This document shows, one piece after another, positions 1 through 8,083 of a DNA stretch of 46,702 nucleotides. The stretch is from the NCBI RefSeq assembly GCF_000383615.1, contig NZ_KB911629.1, positions 1 through 46,702 of the forward strand, read 5' to 3'. The DNA is from Streptomyces canus 299MFChir4.1. Lineage in GTDB: Bacteria; Actinomycetota; Actinomycetes; Streptomycetales; Streptomycetaceae. The stretch's first letter is position 1. Every line of letters starts with the position of its first letter. Under the pieces are notes generated by a model. That model ran no database searches. It saw only the letters and a list, made by a program, of their open reading frames with translations, and was not told the origin of the DNA. A program made the position numbers and the translations under genes.

Positions 1-317
1 ACACCAACCACGGAGCCCAGTACACCAGCCGGGCCTTCGCCGACGCCTGCCGTCAAGCCGGCGTCCGCCAGTCCATGAGCGCGATCGGCTCCAGCGCGGA
101 CAACGCACTCGCCGAGTCCTCCAACGCGACCTTCAAACGCGAGACGCTCCAGGGCCGCAAGACCTGGCCCAGCAAACGCGAGACCCTACTCGACGCGTTC
201 GGCTGGCTCAACCGCTACAACACCCGACGCCGTCACTCCCACCTCGGACAACGCAGCCCCATCGCCTACGAGACGGCACTCGCCACGACAGCAACTACCC
301 TGGCCCAAGCCGCATAG
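1..317 (+). CDS. IS3-family transposase OrfB, C-terminal part (cut by window edge)
   Basis: The reading frame is open from base 3 to a TAG at 315-317. It encodes the end of an IS3-type DDE integrase core: TNHGAQYTS near the second catalytic Asp region, then the block ending ALAESSNATFKRE that supplies the catalytic Glu, and the terminal NTRRRHSHLGQRSPIAYE tail typical of OrfB. The start lies outside the window. A TGTCCATAAATCC-like stretch just after the stop could be the element end. Whether the whole copy is functional cannot be seen. Confidence 0.85.
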   Translation, partial: TNHGAQYTSRAFADACRQAGVRQSMSAIGSSADNALAESSNATFKRETLQGRKTWPSKRETLLDAFGWLNRYNTRRRHSHLGQRSPIAYETALATTATTLAQAA

Positions 318-344
318 CCCGTGTCCATAAATCCGGGTCAAGGC

Positions 345-781
345 CCGACCAGTTCCCACTGGAACCCCGTCAAGCAACACGGCAAGGACGCCATCGTGAT
401 CACCTTCAGCGTCCTGACCTACCGCGAGTGCCCCTTCCAGCAGCAGTGCACCGCCTCGAAACCCGGACGCCGCATGCTCACCCTGCGGCCCGGGGAACTC
501 CACGAGAACCTCGCCCGGGCCCGCGCCGGACAGAAAACCGACGCCTGGAAGAACAAGTACGCCCTCCGCGCCGGCGTCGAGGGCACCATCAACCAGGCCC
601 TCGACATCACCGGTATCCGCCAGGCCCGCTACCGCGGCCTGCCGAAAGTCCGCCTCCAGCACGCCTTCTCCGCCACCGCACTCAACATCCTGAGACTCGA
701 CGCCCACTGGAGCACCGGCCCCTCGACCGCATTCGCCGCAGCAGCAGACTCGAACGGCTCAGCTACCGACTCTCCGCCTAA
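345..781 (+). pseudogene. IS1182-family transposase, C-terminal remnant with frameshift
   Basis: The frame encodes the C-terminal third of an IS1182-type transposase: the Cys-rich segment CPFQQQC, RRMLTLRPGELHENLARAR, and the catalytic-Glu block around RAGVEGTI, followed by ARYRGLPKVRLQH. The N-terminal two thirds are absent and no start fits. Near 717-721 one C is missing relative to the second copy at 2431-2531 (GGCCCCTCGACC against GGCCCCCTCGACC). This shifts the frame, and the family C-terminus RRSSRLERLSYRLSA is found one frame over, ending with TAA at 779-781. It lies directly after the IS3 remnant, so it was probably truncated by that insertion. Confidence 0.8.
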
Positions 782-811
782 ACGAATTGCGCAGCAGAGC
801 CGCAATCAGTC

Positions 812-1228
812 TCAAAGTCCGCACGAATTGTTGTCGAAGTGAAGGTACCGGGACCTGACCCAGCGACACAGCCGGATGCCGACGACGATTCCGGTGATCG
901 TGACCAGGGCAGGTAGGTAACCGCTCGCGACCTGAGTGATCGGGATTGCCGGACAACCACCGGAGATCGCCCAGCCGGTACCGAACAGCACCGCCCCAGG
1001 GATCACCCCGGCGTGGATGCGTCCCCGGGTGCGGCGGATCCGGAGGAGAGCGAATACGCACGCGATGATCGCGACGGCGCCGGCGAACGACAGGAGCATG
1101 CGCGGGTCCTGGAAGGTGAACATGCGGTTCAGCTCCGTGTAGTCCCCGAAGCCGATGCTGGTGACGGTGAAGCCGAGTGCCAACCCGGTGATGATGTTGG
1201 CCAGAAGGATTCCACCCCGGGTACGCAT
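812..1228 (-). CDS. YeeE/YedE-type thiosulfate/sulfur transporter, second half
   Basis: About 138 residues from ATG at 1228, strongly hydrophobic with about four membrane segments (LLANIITGLALGFTVTSIGF, LLSFAGAVAIIACVFALL, AVLFGTGWAISGGCPAIPI, ALVTITGIVVGI). The SGGCP motif corresponds to the conserved pore Cys of the YeeE/YedE family, which moves thiosulfate-like sulfur species through the membrane. Many bacteria split the protein into two short genes, as here. The ATG overlaps the stop of the upstream half by one base (TGATG), so translation is probably coupled. The stop lies only about 12 bases from an IS1182 3' end. The substrate is inferred from the family. Confidence 0.8.
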   Translation of the reverse strand: MRTRGGILLANIITGLALGFTVTSIGFGDYTELNRMFTFQDPRMLLSFAGAVAIIACVFALLRIRRTRGRIHAGVIPGAVLFGTGWAISGGCPAIPITQVASGYLPALVTITGIVVGIRLCRWVRSRYLHFDNNSCGL

Positions 1229-1881
1229 CAGACCACCTTCCACAAAAGGAACGACACAGCGACGGCGGTACCGAAGAATGTGGCGGTTGCCACGATGCTG
1301 ACGGGATCGAGCCGACCGCACCCGTTGAGGCCGTGGCCGGAGCTGCAGCCACCGGCCAGCCGAGTACCGAAGCCGACCAGCACGCCTCCCACGAACAGCA
1401 GGGCGACCATGCCGATCGGATCGGCGGTGACCAGGTTCCGGAACCCCGGGCCCATGTCGAGGCGAAGGTGGAACCGCCCGGAGGCGAGGGAAGCGATCAG
1501 CCCGCCGACGAAGATCGATATCAGCAGGGCGGCCTGGGTGACCAACGGGGCCGGGCGCTGACGCGTGACCGTCACATCCTCACCCGCCAACGGTCCGGCG
1601 AACGGGGCCGGTGACGGTTCCCTGTTCGATGCCTGTGATGGAACCGGCGCGGCGGAGGTGGCGCCGAAGTGGTCGTCGGTGGCCGCGACGAGCGCGGCGC
1701 CAAGAGCGCGCTCGTCGGCGAACTCCTCGTCCGCCCGCTCGAGGTCGCGTTCGCGATGCCAGTGCAGCACCCGGTCCCACGCACCCGAAACTCCGAAGGA
1801 CCGATCGGTGGCGAGGGTGTAGCTGATGGTCAGTGCGGCCAGTCCGGCAGCACCCGCCCACCATGGCCAGTAGGCACTCAT
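1228..1881 (-). CDS. YeeE/YedE-type thiosulfate/sulfur transporter, first half
   Basis: 217 residues. An N-terminal membrane segment (residues 5-25) is followed by a charged cytoplasmic insert (about 30-110) rich in Glu, Arg and Ala. Three more membrane segments follow, with GGCSSGHGLNGCG, the signature pore motif of YeeE/YedE (Cys plus GHG). The insert is longer than in minimal split YeeE halves. The start ATG overlaps the stop of the upstream small gene by four bases (ATGA), and the stop overlaps the next gene, giving a tightly coupled three-gene operon. Together the two halves should form one sulfur-compound channel. Confidence 0.82.
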   Translation of the reverse strand: MSAYWPWWAGAAGLAALTISYTLATDRSFGVSGAWDRVLHWHRERDLERADEEFADERALGAALVAATDDHFGATSAAPVPSQASNREPSPAPFAGPLAGEDVTVTRQRPAPLVTQAALLISIFVGGLIASLASGRFHLRLDMGPGFRNLVTADPIGMVALLFVGGVLVGFGTRLAGGCSSGHGLNGCGRLDPVSIVATATFFGTAVAVSFLLWKVV

Positions 1882-2216
1882 GCGGAGCCTTTCATCCAGT
1901 CGATGAGCCGCCTCAGCCGACTGCGCTCGGATCCGGTCAGTCGTCGGCCGGCTGGGACCAGGTGGTCCGTCGGCTGCAAAACGGAGCCAGCGGGAGCGGA
2001 CGGGTCGGCTGCGGATGCGTGGGTGTGGTCGATGTAGCGCGCGGTCCGCCCGTTCGGCAGCAGGGCGACCGGCACGCGCTCGCCGGTGAGCGACATCTTG
2101 TAGCGCGCACAGTCACGCCACCCCTGTTCGCTGTCGCAGTAGTGGTCGCGCCAGCCCTGCAGGCTTGATCTCAGGTGCGGGAAAAGAGGACATTCCGCCG
2201 CGTGCAAGCAACCCAT
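1878..2216 (-). CDS. small Cys-rich protein coupled to YeeE operon
   Basis: 112 residues with no membrane segment or signal peptide. Four Cys in the first 36 residues are spaced C3-x5-C9-x17-C27-x8-C36, with the block YCDSEQGWRDCARYK followed by SLTGERVPVALLPNG. This pattern suggests a metal or Fe-S site, or redox-active thiols. I recall similar short proteins in actinobacteria but no established function. It is the first gene of the operon, with a GGGAAAG ribosome site before ATG 2216, and shares an ATGA overlap with the transporter half. A sulfur-handling or sensing partner of the transporter is inferred from context only. Confidence 0.6.
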   Translation of the reverse strand: MGCLHAAECPLFPHLRSSLQGWRDHYCDSEQGWRDCARYKMSLTGERVPVALLPNGRTARYIDHTHASAADPSAPAGSVLQPTDHLVPAGRRLTGSERSRLRRLIDWMKGSA

Positions 2217-2430
2217 GCTTTCCCATTTCCCACACGAACCCGCCCACCCGCAAGAGGAGTGGCTACCGGTTCGTGGTGTCCGTCTCTGTCACTCGCCCGA
2301 GCGAAGTCATGATGCGTCGCAGCACACGACCTTCACCGGACTTGACATGCCGTCAACGTGATCACCTATTCAAGCACTGACTGGTTATCACCATCAACGT
2401 AGGTGTGAGTCGGCCCCGGCATCAGCCGAC

Positions 2431-2531
2431 GACTCTGCTGCGCAATTCGTTCAGGCGGAGAGTCGGTAGCTGAGCCGTTCGAGTCTGCTGCTGCGGCGGG
2501 TGCGGTCGAGGGGGCCGGTGCTCCAGTGGGC
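2431..2531 (-). mobile_element. IS1182-family 3' end, inverted second copy
   Basis: About 100 bases are nearly identical, in inverted orientation, to 703-800: three or four substitutions and one indel by eye. They encode the terminal residues RTRRSSRLERLSYRLSA with TGA, in an uninterrupted frame unlike the left copy. Both copies stop matching at the same point (CGAATTGCGCAGCAGAG), which is probably the true element end. The fragment abuts the truncated phosphatase gene on its other side. Confidence 0.75.
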
Positions 2532-2790
2532 TGGCCTGACTCGTGGCCACGAGGCTCAGACCGAGGTCCTCGGTGGGTGACACGCGCAACGGTCGGCCGT
2601 CGACGTGCGCGCCCGCGCCGGTGAGCGCAGTGTAGGTCTCCCCGGTCAGCGGGAGGTGGACGGCGGTGAGGACCGGCTGGTTGTCGCGCACGAGGGTGGC
2701 GGTCACCGCCCATTCCGGCAGGCCGTGCAGGCGGTTGATGTTGCCCTCGGTCGGGTCCACGACCCACCATTCGCCAGGCGGCAACGCCCC
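2532..2790 (-). pseudogene. inositol monophosphatase-like protein, internal fragment
   Basis: The frame encodes about 85 residues including WWVVDPTEGN (aligned with the metal-binding DPxDGT region of the inositol monophosphatase fold), INRLHGLPEWAVTATLV and VHLPLTGETYTA. The N-terminal metal-binding half is missing beyond about 2790, where the sequence passes into a truncated LysR gene on the other strand. The C-terminus is replaced by the IS1182 end at 2531. It is therefore broken at both ends and cannot be functional. Confidence 0.65.
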
Positions 2791-2796
2791 GCTTGC

Positions 2797-3592
2797 AAGC
2801 TCTTATCCTGGTCCGTACCGGGCGCACGATGACACCGACGCCGTACGCCATCGCCGTCCGGGAGCAGGTGCACGAACTGCTGCAACAGGTTCGGGGTGTG
2901 CTGGCACCGAGCCGCGACCTCGCCCTCGCGACGCTCGAGCGCACCTTCACACTCCGCTGGCACGACGCACTCGTCGCCCTCAGCGGTCCCGCGCTGCTGA
3001 CGGCCGTACTCCGCGAGGCGCCGGGCGTGCGTCTGCGCTTCATCGCCGAATCGAGCATGGACACCCCCGAGCTGCGCCGCGGCGAGGTCGACCTCGCCGC
3101 GAACGCCGACCGCCCCACCGCCCCACCGCCCCCGAGATCCATGCCGAGCGGGTGACCCAGACCCATCACGTCGTCGTCGTGCGTCGCGGCCACCCGCTCA
3201 CCCGGCTCAAGACGGTCACCGCCGCGCAATACGCCGCAGCCGAGCACCTGACCATCTCGCGGCGCGGCAAACTGAGCAGCATGCTCGACGACGCCCTCGC
3301 ACAGCTCGGCCACACCCGGCGCGTGGGGGCGACGGCACCCACCGAAGCGGCCGCGTTGGAGTTCGTGCGGGGCTCCGAACTCCTCATCACGGTCCCGGAG
3401 TCCACAGCGCGCGCAGCAGCCGCGGATCTCGGTCTGGCCCTGCTCCCGCTGCCGATCGAACTGCCGCCCGCTCCGGTCTACCTGTCATGGCATCAGCGCT
3501 ACGACACCGATCCCGCACACGTCTGGCTGCGCGATCTGGCGCAAACCGCGTTGGCCAGTCCGGCGACAGGGGGGAACCAGGCGGCCGGCTGA
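2797..3592 (+). pseudogene. LysR-family transcriptional regulator, truncated and frameshifted
   Basis: The fragment starts at LVRTGRTMTPTPYA, the end of the LysR winged helix. The helix-turn-helix itself is gone. The effector-binding domain follows: ERTFTLRWHDALVAL, then GVRLRFIAESS and ELRRGEVDLAAN. A frameshift in the C-rich run around 3110-3130 moves the frame, which then resumes with THHVVVVRRGHPLT, RRGKLSSMLDDALAQLG and the C-terminus PVYLSWHQRYDTDPAHVWLRD, stop 3590-3592. Loss of the DNA-binding part and the frameshift make it nonfunctional. Confidence 0.75.
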
Positions 3593-3649
3593 CAGCTCAG
3601 GTGAAGACATCAGCGTGCCGACGGCGGCCGAGAGGTTCCGTGAGCGCGG

Positions 3650-3800
3650 TCATGCGGCGAAGCCGACGTTGGTGACATACTCGTACTGACCCCGCTGCGA
3701 GCCCAAATCAACGATCTGGTCGACCCAGGCGTCGTCGAACCCCTGATCGTCACCGGCGGCCCAGGCAGCCACGATGGGCTCCCAGCGAGGCACATTGAAA
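3650..3800 (-). other. unassigned C-terminal coding fragment
   Basis: A minus-strand frame ending at 3650 reads AFNVPRWEPIVAAWAAGDD and then DAWVDQIVDLGSQRG, which looks like a real protein tail (Trp and acidic-rich, not a shadow composition). No start or upstream domain can be attached. I do not recognise the family. From 3800 to about 4200 both strands show only broken hydrophobic snippets, probably further gene debris before the IS3 copy. Confidence 0.25.
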
Positions 3801-4202
3801 GCCCGGAACCCTGGCCTACCGCGCGCTCGCCCGCACTGCCGACCGCGAACGTGCCCGCCGGGCTTTGGGATCGCCATCGACGCCACCATCACCAACGGTC
3901 CGGACCTGATGGTCGAGCGCATCCTGCTGATCGATGTCCTCGCCATTGCGGGTGCGGCCGGGCACCGCCGTCTGCTGACCGGGATCACGACCTTCGCCGT
4001 CGCACGGCGACGCGGATGCGCTACGCCAAGGTCGGCGGCACCCACATACCGGGCGACACCTCCGAGCTCGGCGCCGCACTCGCCATGAATTCTCCCGCTG
4101 CGATGGGCGGTTACGGCGGCGGGCTGCGTGCCTTCACGGGCGGTGGGGGCGGCCGGTACGGGATGCTCGGCACCCGCCAGCGGCTGATGGGCGCACTCCG
4201 GG

Positions 4203-4337
4203 GTGAGCCGGGACGAAGAACTGGCCCGGCTGCAGGTTGAGGTCGGCAGGCTCCGCAAGGCTGAGAAGGAATGGCAGCTTGAACGCGAGATCCTGCGCCG
4301 GGCAGCGGCCTATTTCGCCACGGAGATGAAGGCATGA
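4203..4337 (+). pseudogene. IS3-family OrfA, C-terminal remnant
   Basis: 44 residues, SRDEELARLQVEVGRLRKAE and then EREILRRAAAYFATEMKA: the leucine-zipper and terminal helix of an IS3 OrfA. The helix-turn-helix N-terminus is missing. The stop TGA overlaps the OrfB ATG by four bases (ATGA), the usual OrfA/OrfB arrangement in this family. Confidence 0.7.
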
Positions 4338-4935
4338 CCCGCCGCTGGGACTTCATCTCCATCCACCGCGCCGAGTTCGGCGTGAAGCGGATATGCCAGG
4401 TCCTGCCGGTTTCGCGCTCGGGCTTTTGCCGGTGGCTCGCCGGCGCGAAGGCTCGCGAGATCCGCCAGGCCGCCGAGGACTCTCTGGTCGCGGAGATCCG
4501 AGAGGTCCACGCCGAGCACAAGGGAACCTACGGCGTGCGGCGCGTCCATGCCGAGCTGCGGGGCTTCGGGCACACGTCAACCGCAAGCGCGTCGAGCGGC
4601 TCATGCGGCGGCACGGCATCGAGGGCCGTCACCTGCGGCGCCGCAAACGCACCACGTCCCCGACCGGCTCGCCCCGCCCGCTCCGGACCTCGTCCAACGT
4701 GAGTTCACCGCCCGGCAGTTGAACGAGAAATGGTGCGGCAACATCACACATGACCAGGTCGGCGGCTCGTGGCTGTATCTCGCCTGCGTCATCGATATCT
4801 GTTCACGCCGGGTGCTCGGCTACTCGATGGCCACCCACATGCGGGCCGACCTGGTCATCGACGCCCTGAAGATGGCCTCGCGACCCGCAGCGGCCGCGTG
4901 GACGGGGTGATCTTCCACGCGGACAGGGGCAGTCA
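4334..4935 (+). pseudogene. IS3-family OrfB transposase, multiply frameshifted
   Basis: The OrfB sequence can be followed through several frames. It begins TRRWDFISIHRAEFGVKRIC and continues GTYGVRRVHAELRG, shifts near 4565 to HVNRKRVERLMRRHGIEGRH, shifts again near 4670-4690 to REFTARQLNEKWCGNITH (first catalytic Asp region degenerate), then DICSRRVLGYSMATHMRADLV, and shifts near 4890 to GVIFHADRGSQ, the second Asp motif. It stops at about 4935 where an IS30-type end begins, so the Glu-containing C-terminus is lost. At least three shifts plus truncation make it inactive. Confidence 0.75.
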
Positions 4936-5145
4936 GCTTGGACTCAACCGGTCGTCGTAACACCAGCTTCCTGGAGGGATAGCAGGTGCTCGTTGAGGGC
5001 TTCGGCGGGGGTCTTCCAGGCGAGGGTCTTGCGGGGGCGGTTGTTGAGGGTGAAGGCGACGGCCTGGAGCTCGTCGATGCCCCAGCGCGACAGGTCCGCG
5101 CCCTTCGGAAAGTACTGCCGGAGAGCGCTGGTACGCCGGAGCATC
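4936..5145 (-). pseudogene. IS30-family transposase, C-terminal remnant
   Basis: The minus-strand frame ends at 4944. It gives LRQYFPKGADLSRWGIDELQ and then NNRPRKTLAWKTPAEALNEH, the diagnostic C-terminus of IS30 transposases with the catalytic Glu region lost upstream. The bases TTGGACTCAACCGGTCGTCG just past the stop resemble an IS30-type terminal repeat and are where the IS3 copy is cut, so this element probably inserted into it. Upstream of about 5145 the homology disappears. Confidence 0.75.
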
Positions 5146-5246
5146 TCAGCCAGGTGACGGATGTGCTGCACGAGACGGTGACCGTCGCCTCACGCGAACT
5201 GGGCCGTCTGGCCTGACGAGTACACGCCAGCACCCCTCAGCTGCCT

Positions 5247-5262
5247 AAAGTGGATGCACTTT
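5247..5262. promoter_or_regulatory. putative GntR operator, site 1
   Basis: AAAGTGGATGCACTTT has perfect six-base arms AAAGTG/CACTTT. It matches the motif recurring in front of the catabolic operons. It lies about 205 bases upstream of the dehydrogenase start in an otherwise gene-free stretch (5220-5466). Confidence 0.55.
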
Positions 5263-5424
5263 TCATTGTGGGTTGAATCCCGGCACCAGCCTTTCTCGCT
5301 AGGCTTAGCTCACCTTTTAGCATGGTTTGCGACGTATTGTCGGGCTCATTTCTAGAGAAACCTCTGCCTCACCAACCTCCGACTGGGCTAGTCTGTACAC
5401 ACACTCGACTTGACTGACACTCGG

Positions 5425-5440
5425 TAAGTGTGTGCAGTAT
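5425..5440. promoter_or_regulatory. putative GntR operator, site 2
   Basis: TAAGTGTGTGCAGTAT lies 26 bases before the dehydrogenase ATG. A weaker related half-symmetric sequence (CTGTACACACACT) lies about 30 bases further upstream at 5393-5405. The position would suit repression of the dehydrogenase promoter. Confidence 0.5.
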
Positions 5441-5466
5441 CAGGTTCGACACAGTAGGAGGTCGCG

Positions 5467-6603
5467 ATGCCGCGGCATACCACCGAGTTGGGCACACCGG
5501 CTCACCCTGACGTCAGCCCCATCCCGGCCGGGTGGCCTGAGCCGAGTCTTGAAGTGGCACCGACCATGCGGGCGGTGGCATTCGACCGATTCGGGTCGCC
5601 GGAAGTACCCGTTGCTCGGGAGGTGCCCACACCACGACCCGGCAGGGACGAGGTACTCATACGGGTGGGAGCGTTCAGCGTCGGCCGTCTGCTCGATGTG
5701 GGCTCGCGCGCTGGCACGCATCCCCACACCGGCTTCCGCCTCCCGCACATCCTCGGCGCCGAACACGCCGGGACCGTTGCCGGTGTGGGAGACGGACTCT
5801 CCTCGCTGTCCGTCGGTGACCGGGTGGCCGTCTTCCCGGTGGTCACCTGCGGAAAGTGCCGCTTCTGCGCCGGCGGGCGCTCCGACGGCTGCCCGGCCAT
5901 GGAGATCATCGGGGTGCATCGGCCCGGCGCATACGCTCACTACAGTGTGGTTCCGGCCGCGAACGTTCGCCTCGCCCCTGATGGTGTCGGCGCGACGGAG
6001 GCGGCCGCCCTGGCCCTGTCCGGTCCGGTGGCCATGAACCAACTCACCCAGGCCGGGATGGCGCCGGGCGACAGGCTGCTGGTGCAGGGCGCGGCGTCCG
6101 CTCTCGGCTCACTGACCGTCGCGTTGGCCCACCACCTGGGCGCCCGGGTCATCGCCACATCACGTTCCGCACACAAGCGCGCCGCGCTCGCGGAGCTGGG
6201 CACGGTGGCCACCCTTGATCCCACGGCTTCCGGATTCGTCGATGAGGTGATGGCCCTCACCGGCCGGCAGGGCGTCCGGACGGCGATCGACGGCCTCGGC
6301 GATCCCGCAATCTGGGACAACACCATGGCCTCCGTGGGGACGTTGGGCACGGCGGTCAGTTCGGGAGCCTTTCTCGGCGGCAAGGTGCGGCTCGATCTGA
6401 CGTCGCTCTATCTGCGCGGCCAGCGCGGCCTCGGCGTGCGTACCGGCACCGCGGCAAGCATCTCGGCGCTGTGGGGGGCCGGGGCCGACGGCTTCCGTCC
6501 CGTCGTCGACCGCTCGTTCCCGCTCACCCGGGCGGCCGAGGCACACGCGTACCTGGAGGACGACGGCAACCTTGGCCGAGTCGTCCTGACCACTGAGGGA
6601 CCC
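5467..6603 (+). CDS. medium-chain alcohol dehydrogenase/quinone reductase-type oxidoreductase (C-terminus disturbed)
   Basis: An NAD(P)-dependent medium-chain dehydrogenase. MRAVAFDRFGSPEV opens the GroES-like domain at residue 34, behind a 33-residue extension. AGGAGG eight bases before ATG 5467 supports this start. The structural-zinc lobe is present (CGKCRFCAGGRSDGC), and the nucleotide fold follows with VQGAASALGSLTVALAHHLG. The first catalytic-zinc Cys of classical alcohol dehydrogenases is not evident, so zinc catalysis is uncertain. Family homology ends at VVLTTE near 6600, but the frame has no stop until 7293, running over the cupin gene. A TGA at 6594-6596 is one frame off, so a one-base deletion probably removed the native stop. 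Confidence 0.7.
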
Positions 6604-6635
6604 CATGTTCACCCACGATCTCGAGAACGCCGGCT

Positions 6636-6749
6636 GGCGACGCCCACGTCCTCAAGGGCACGCACAAGACCCGCGCCACCGGCCGTCTGGTCAGCCAGCT
6701 CAACCGGCTCGGCTACCAGGTCAACCTCCAACCCGTGCAGGCCACATGA
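6636..6749 (+). pseudogene. transposase C-terminal scrap
   Basis: The frame to TGA 6747-6749 reads GDAHVLKGTHKTRATGRLVS and then QLNRLGYQVNLQPVQAT. This resembles the last 40 residues of IS110-like transposases. It lies in a different frame from the flanking dehydrogenase and cupin and has no start. Its insertion or recombination may explain the lost end of the dehydrogenase. 6750-6901 shows nothing recognisable. Confidence 0.4.
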
Positions 6750-6901
6750 ACGCTCCTGCCCAGCGCAGACGGGGGATCTTCGGATCAGCAGCCAGGGCGC
6801 CCCGGGAGAACCGCGCGGCCACTCTTTCGAAGCCACTGAAGGCAAGAACCCATCATCCACACCCGGCCCTCCGGGGCCGCCCAACACCTTACGGAGAACC
6901 C

Positions 6902-7423
6902 ATGTCCACAGGTGCGATGCTCCCTCCTGGAGCAGGACGCGTCATAGCCGGAGGCGGTCTGCACGCCACCCTCAAGGTCGCTGGCGGCGAGTCGGCCCTG
7001 ACCTCCACCTTCGAAATCGACATCGCGCCCGGCTTCGACGTGGGGGCGCATGTCCACACCCGCGGGGAAGAGCTCTTCTACGTGCTGGAGGGCACACTCG
7101 ACCTCCTGGCCTTCGAGCCCGTCAAGCGCACGGAGGGCGACTGGCACGACTGGGTCTCCGCCACCGGGCAGCGGTTCCTGCGTGGTGGTCCCGGCTCGCT
7201 GCTGTTCGTCCCCGCAGGCGTCCCGCACGCCTTCGCAAACCTCACCGGCGAGCCCGCAAGGATGCTCTTCCAGTCGGCACCCTCGGGGCATGAGGACTAC
7301 TTCGAGGAACTGGTGGCGCTGCTGAAGGAGACCGCCGGCACGCCGGGCGCCGACGAGGTACAGCGGATCCGGGAACGTCACGACATCCATCAGCTCACAG
7401 GACTCCAGGACGGCCGCGGCTGA
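6902..7423 (+). CDS. single-domain cupin protein
   Basis: 173 residues with one clear cupin barrel. Motif 1 is GFDVGAHVHTRGEELFYVLE (H, H, E metal ligands) and motif 2 is GSLLFVPAGVPHAFAN (final His). A C-terminal helix follows, ending HQLTGLQDGRG. Cupins of this size bind Fe, Mn or Zn and act as dioxygenases, isomerases or cyclases; the reaction cannot be told from sequence. The start ATG 6902 is preceded by GGAGAACCC. The setting beside ring-cleavage genes suggests a role on an aromatic or quinone intermediate. Confidence 0.85.
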   Translation: MSTGAMLPPGAGRVIAGGGLHATLKVAGGESALTSTFEIDIAPGFDVGAHVHTRGEELFYVLEGTLDLLAFEPVKRTEGDWHDWVSATGQRFLRGGPGSLLFVPAGVPHAFANLTGEPARMLFQSAPSGHEDYFEELVALLKETAGTPGADEVQRIRERHDIHQLTGLQDGRG

Positions 7424-7434
7424 CGACCGCGGCC
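7412..7434 (+). terminator. hairpin at end of cupin gene
   Basis: Perfect 8-bp arms GGCCGCGG/CCGCGGCC with a 7-base loop that contains the cupin stop codon (TGA 7421-7423). There is no T tract, which is normal in Streptomyces. Confidence 0.55.
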
Positions 7435-7518
7435 AGTCAAGGGAGAGGTGAGACGGCCGGCTCGCGGGAGCCATGGGGGGGCGTCGTCGATTGACACGTT
7501 CGTCTCCCGCGCCTGGCA

Positions 7519-7635
7519 GTGGTCTCCCCTCCCGGCCTTGAGGACTACTACCGTGACCTCAGCGCGCTGCCGCCCGGTCCACGGGACAGGGTGAAGAAGG
7601 CGGAGATCATGGCGAAGCATGGCGTGTCCTCATGA
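7519..7635 (+). pseudogene. cupin C-terminal remnant
   Basis: The frame GLEDYYRDLSALPPGPRDRV then KKAEIMAKHGVSS, stop 7633-7635, matches the C-terminal tail of cupin proteins (typical pattern LPPGPxDxxKxxEIxxxHG). The barrel itself is missing upstream. It is either the remains of a second cupin or a decayed duplicate of the tail of the neighbouring gene family. Confidence 0.45.
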
Positions 7636-7668
7636 AGTCCGATAAGGACAAGGGCTGACGCAAAGTCG

Positions 7669-7875
7669 GTGAATCAGGCCGTCGAGCTCGACGGTGATCC
7701 GGCCGGTGGTACAAGTGAACAACCCGTCCTCACGACTCTGGATGTGAGCGGGCGGCCCGTTCTGGCCGGCGGGGATCATGTACTCGATCAGGGAGTACGC
7801 GCCTTACGTGTCCCGGCCGGCGAGTGGCACATAGATACCCAGGGCGCCACTTCCGACGAAGTCGCCGCTGCTTGA
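7669..7875 (+). CDS. possible short hypothetical protein
   Basis: A 68-residue frame from GTG 7669 (NQAVELDGDPAGGTSEQPVL... ending TSDEVAAA) with balanced composition but no motif, signal or recognisable family. It lies in a 660-base stretch between the cupin and IclR genes, where the remaining sequence (7876-8083) shows no convincing gene. It could equally be non-coding. Confidence 0.2.
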   Translation: MNQAVELDGDPAGGTSEQPVLTTLDVSGRPVLAGGDHVLDQGVRALRVPAGEWHIDTQGATSDEVAAA

Positions 7876-8083
7876 CGTGACGACTTCGCGCTGATGGCGC
7901 AACTGTTCGCCGACCTGCTGGTGTTGAGGATCCATGACAGCCCTTTCCGCGACGGCGACGCGACCCGACCTGACGGTTGCGACCCCGGGCTCGGTGCCCG
8001 TCGCGGCAATGTGTGTTTCGGCGGCAGGCCGGGACGGTACATGTCCCGCGGAACGGGACAGCCGTCGCCGGGGGCCCGAGTGG

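Noticed and set aside
2366..3313. 315-codon minus-strand open frame joining the IS1182 end, phosphatase region and LysR region
   Set aside because: It crosses three unrelated segments. The real phosphatase text is in a different frame, and the LysR part is on the other strand.
4986..5216. Plus-strand frame over the IS30 remnant
   Set aside because: Antisense to the IS30 transposase tail, which has clear family motifs.
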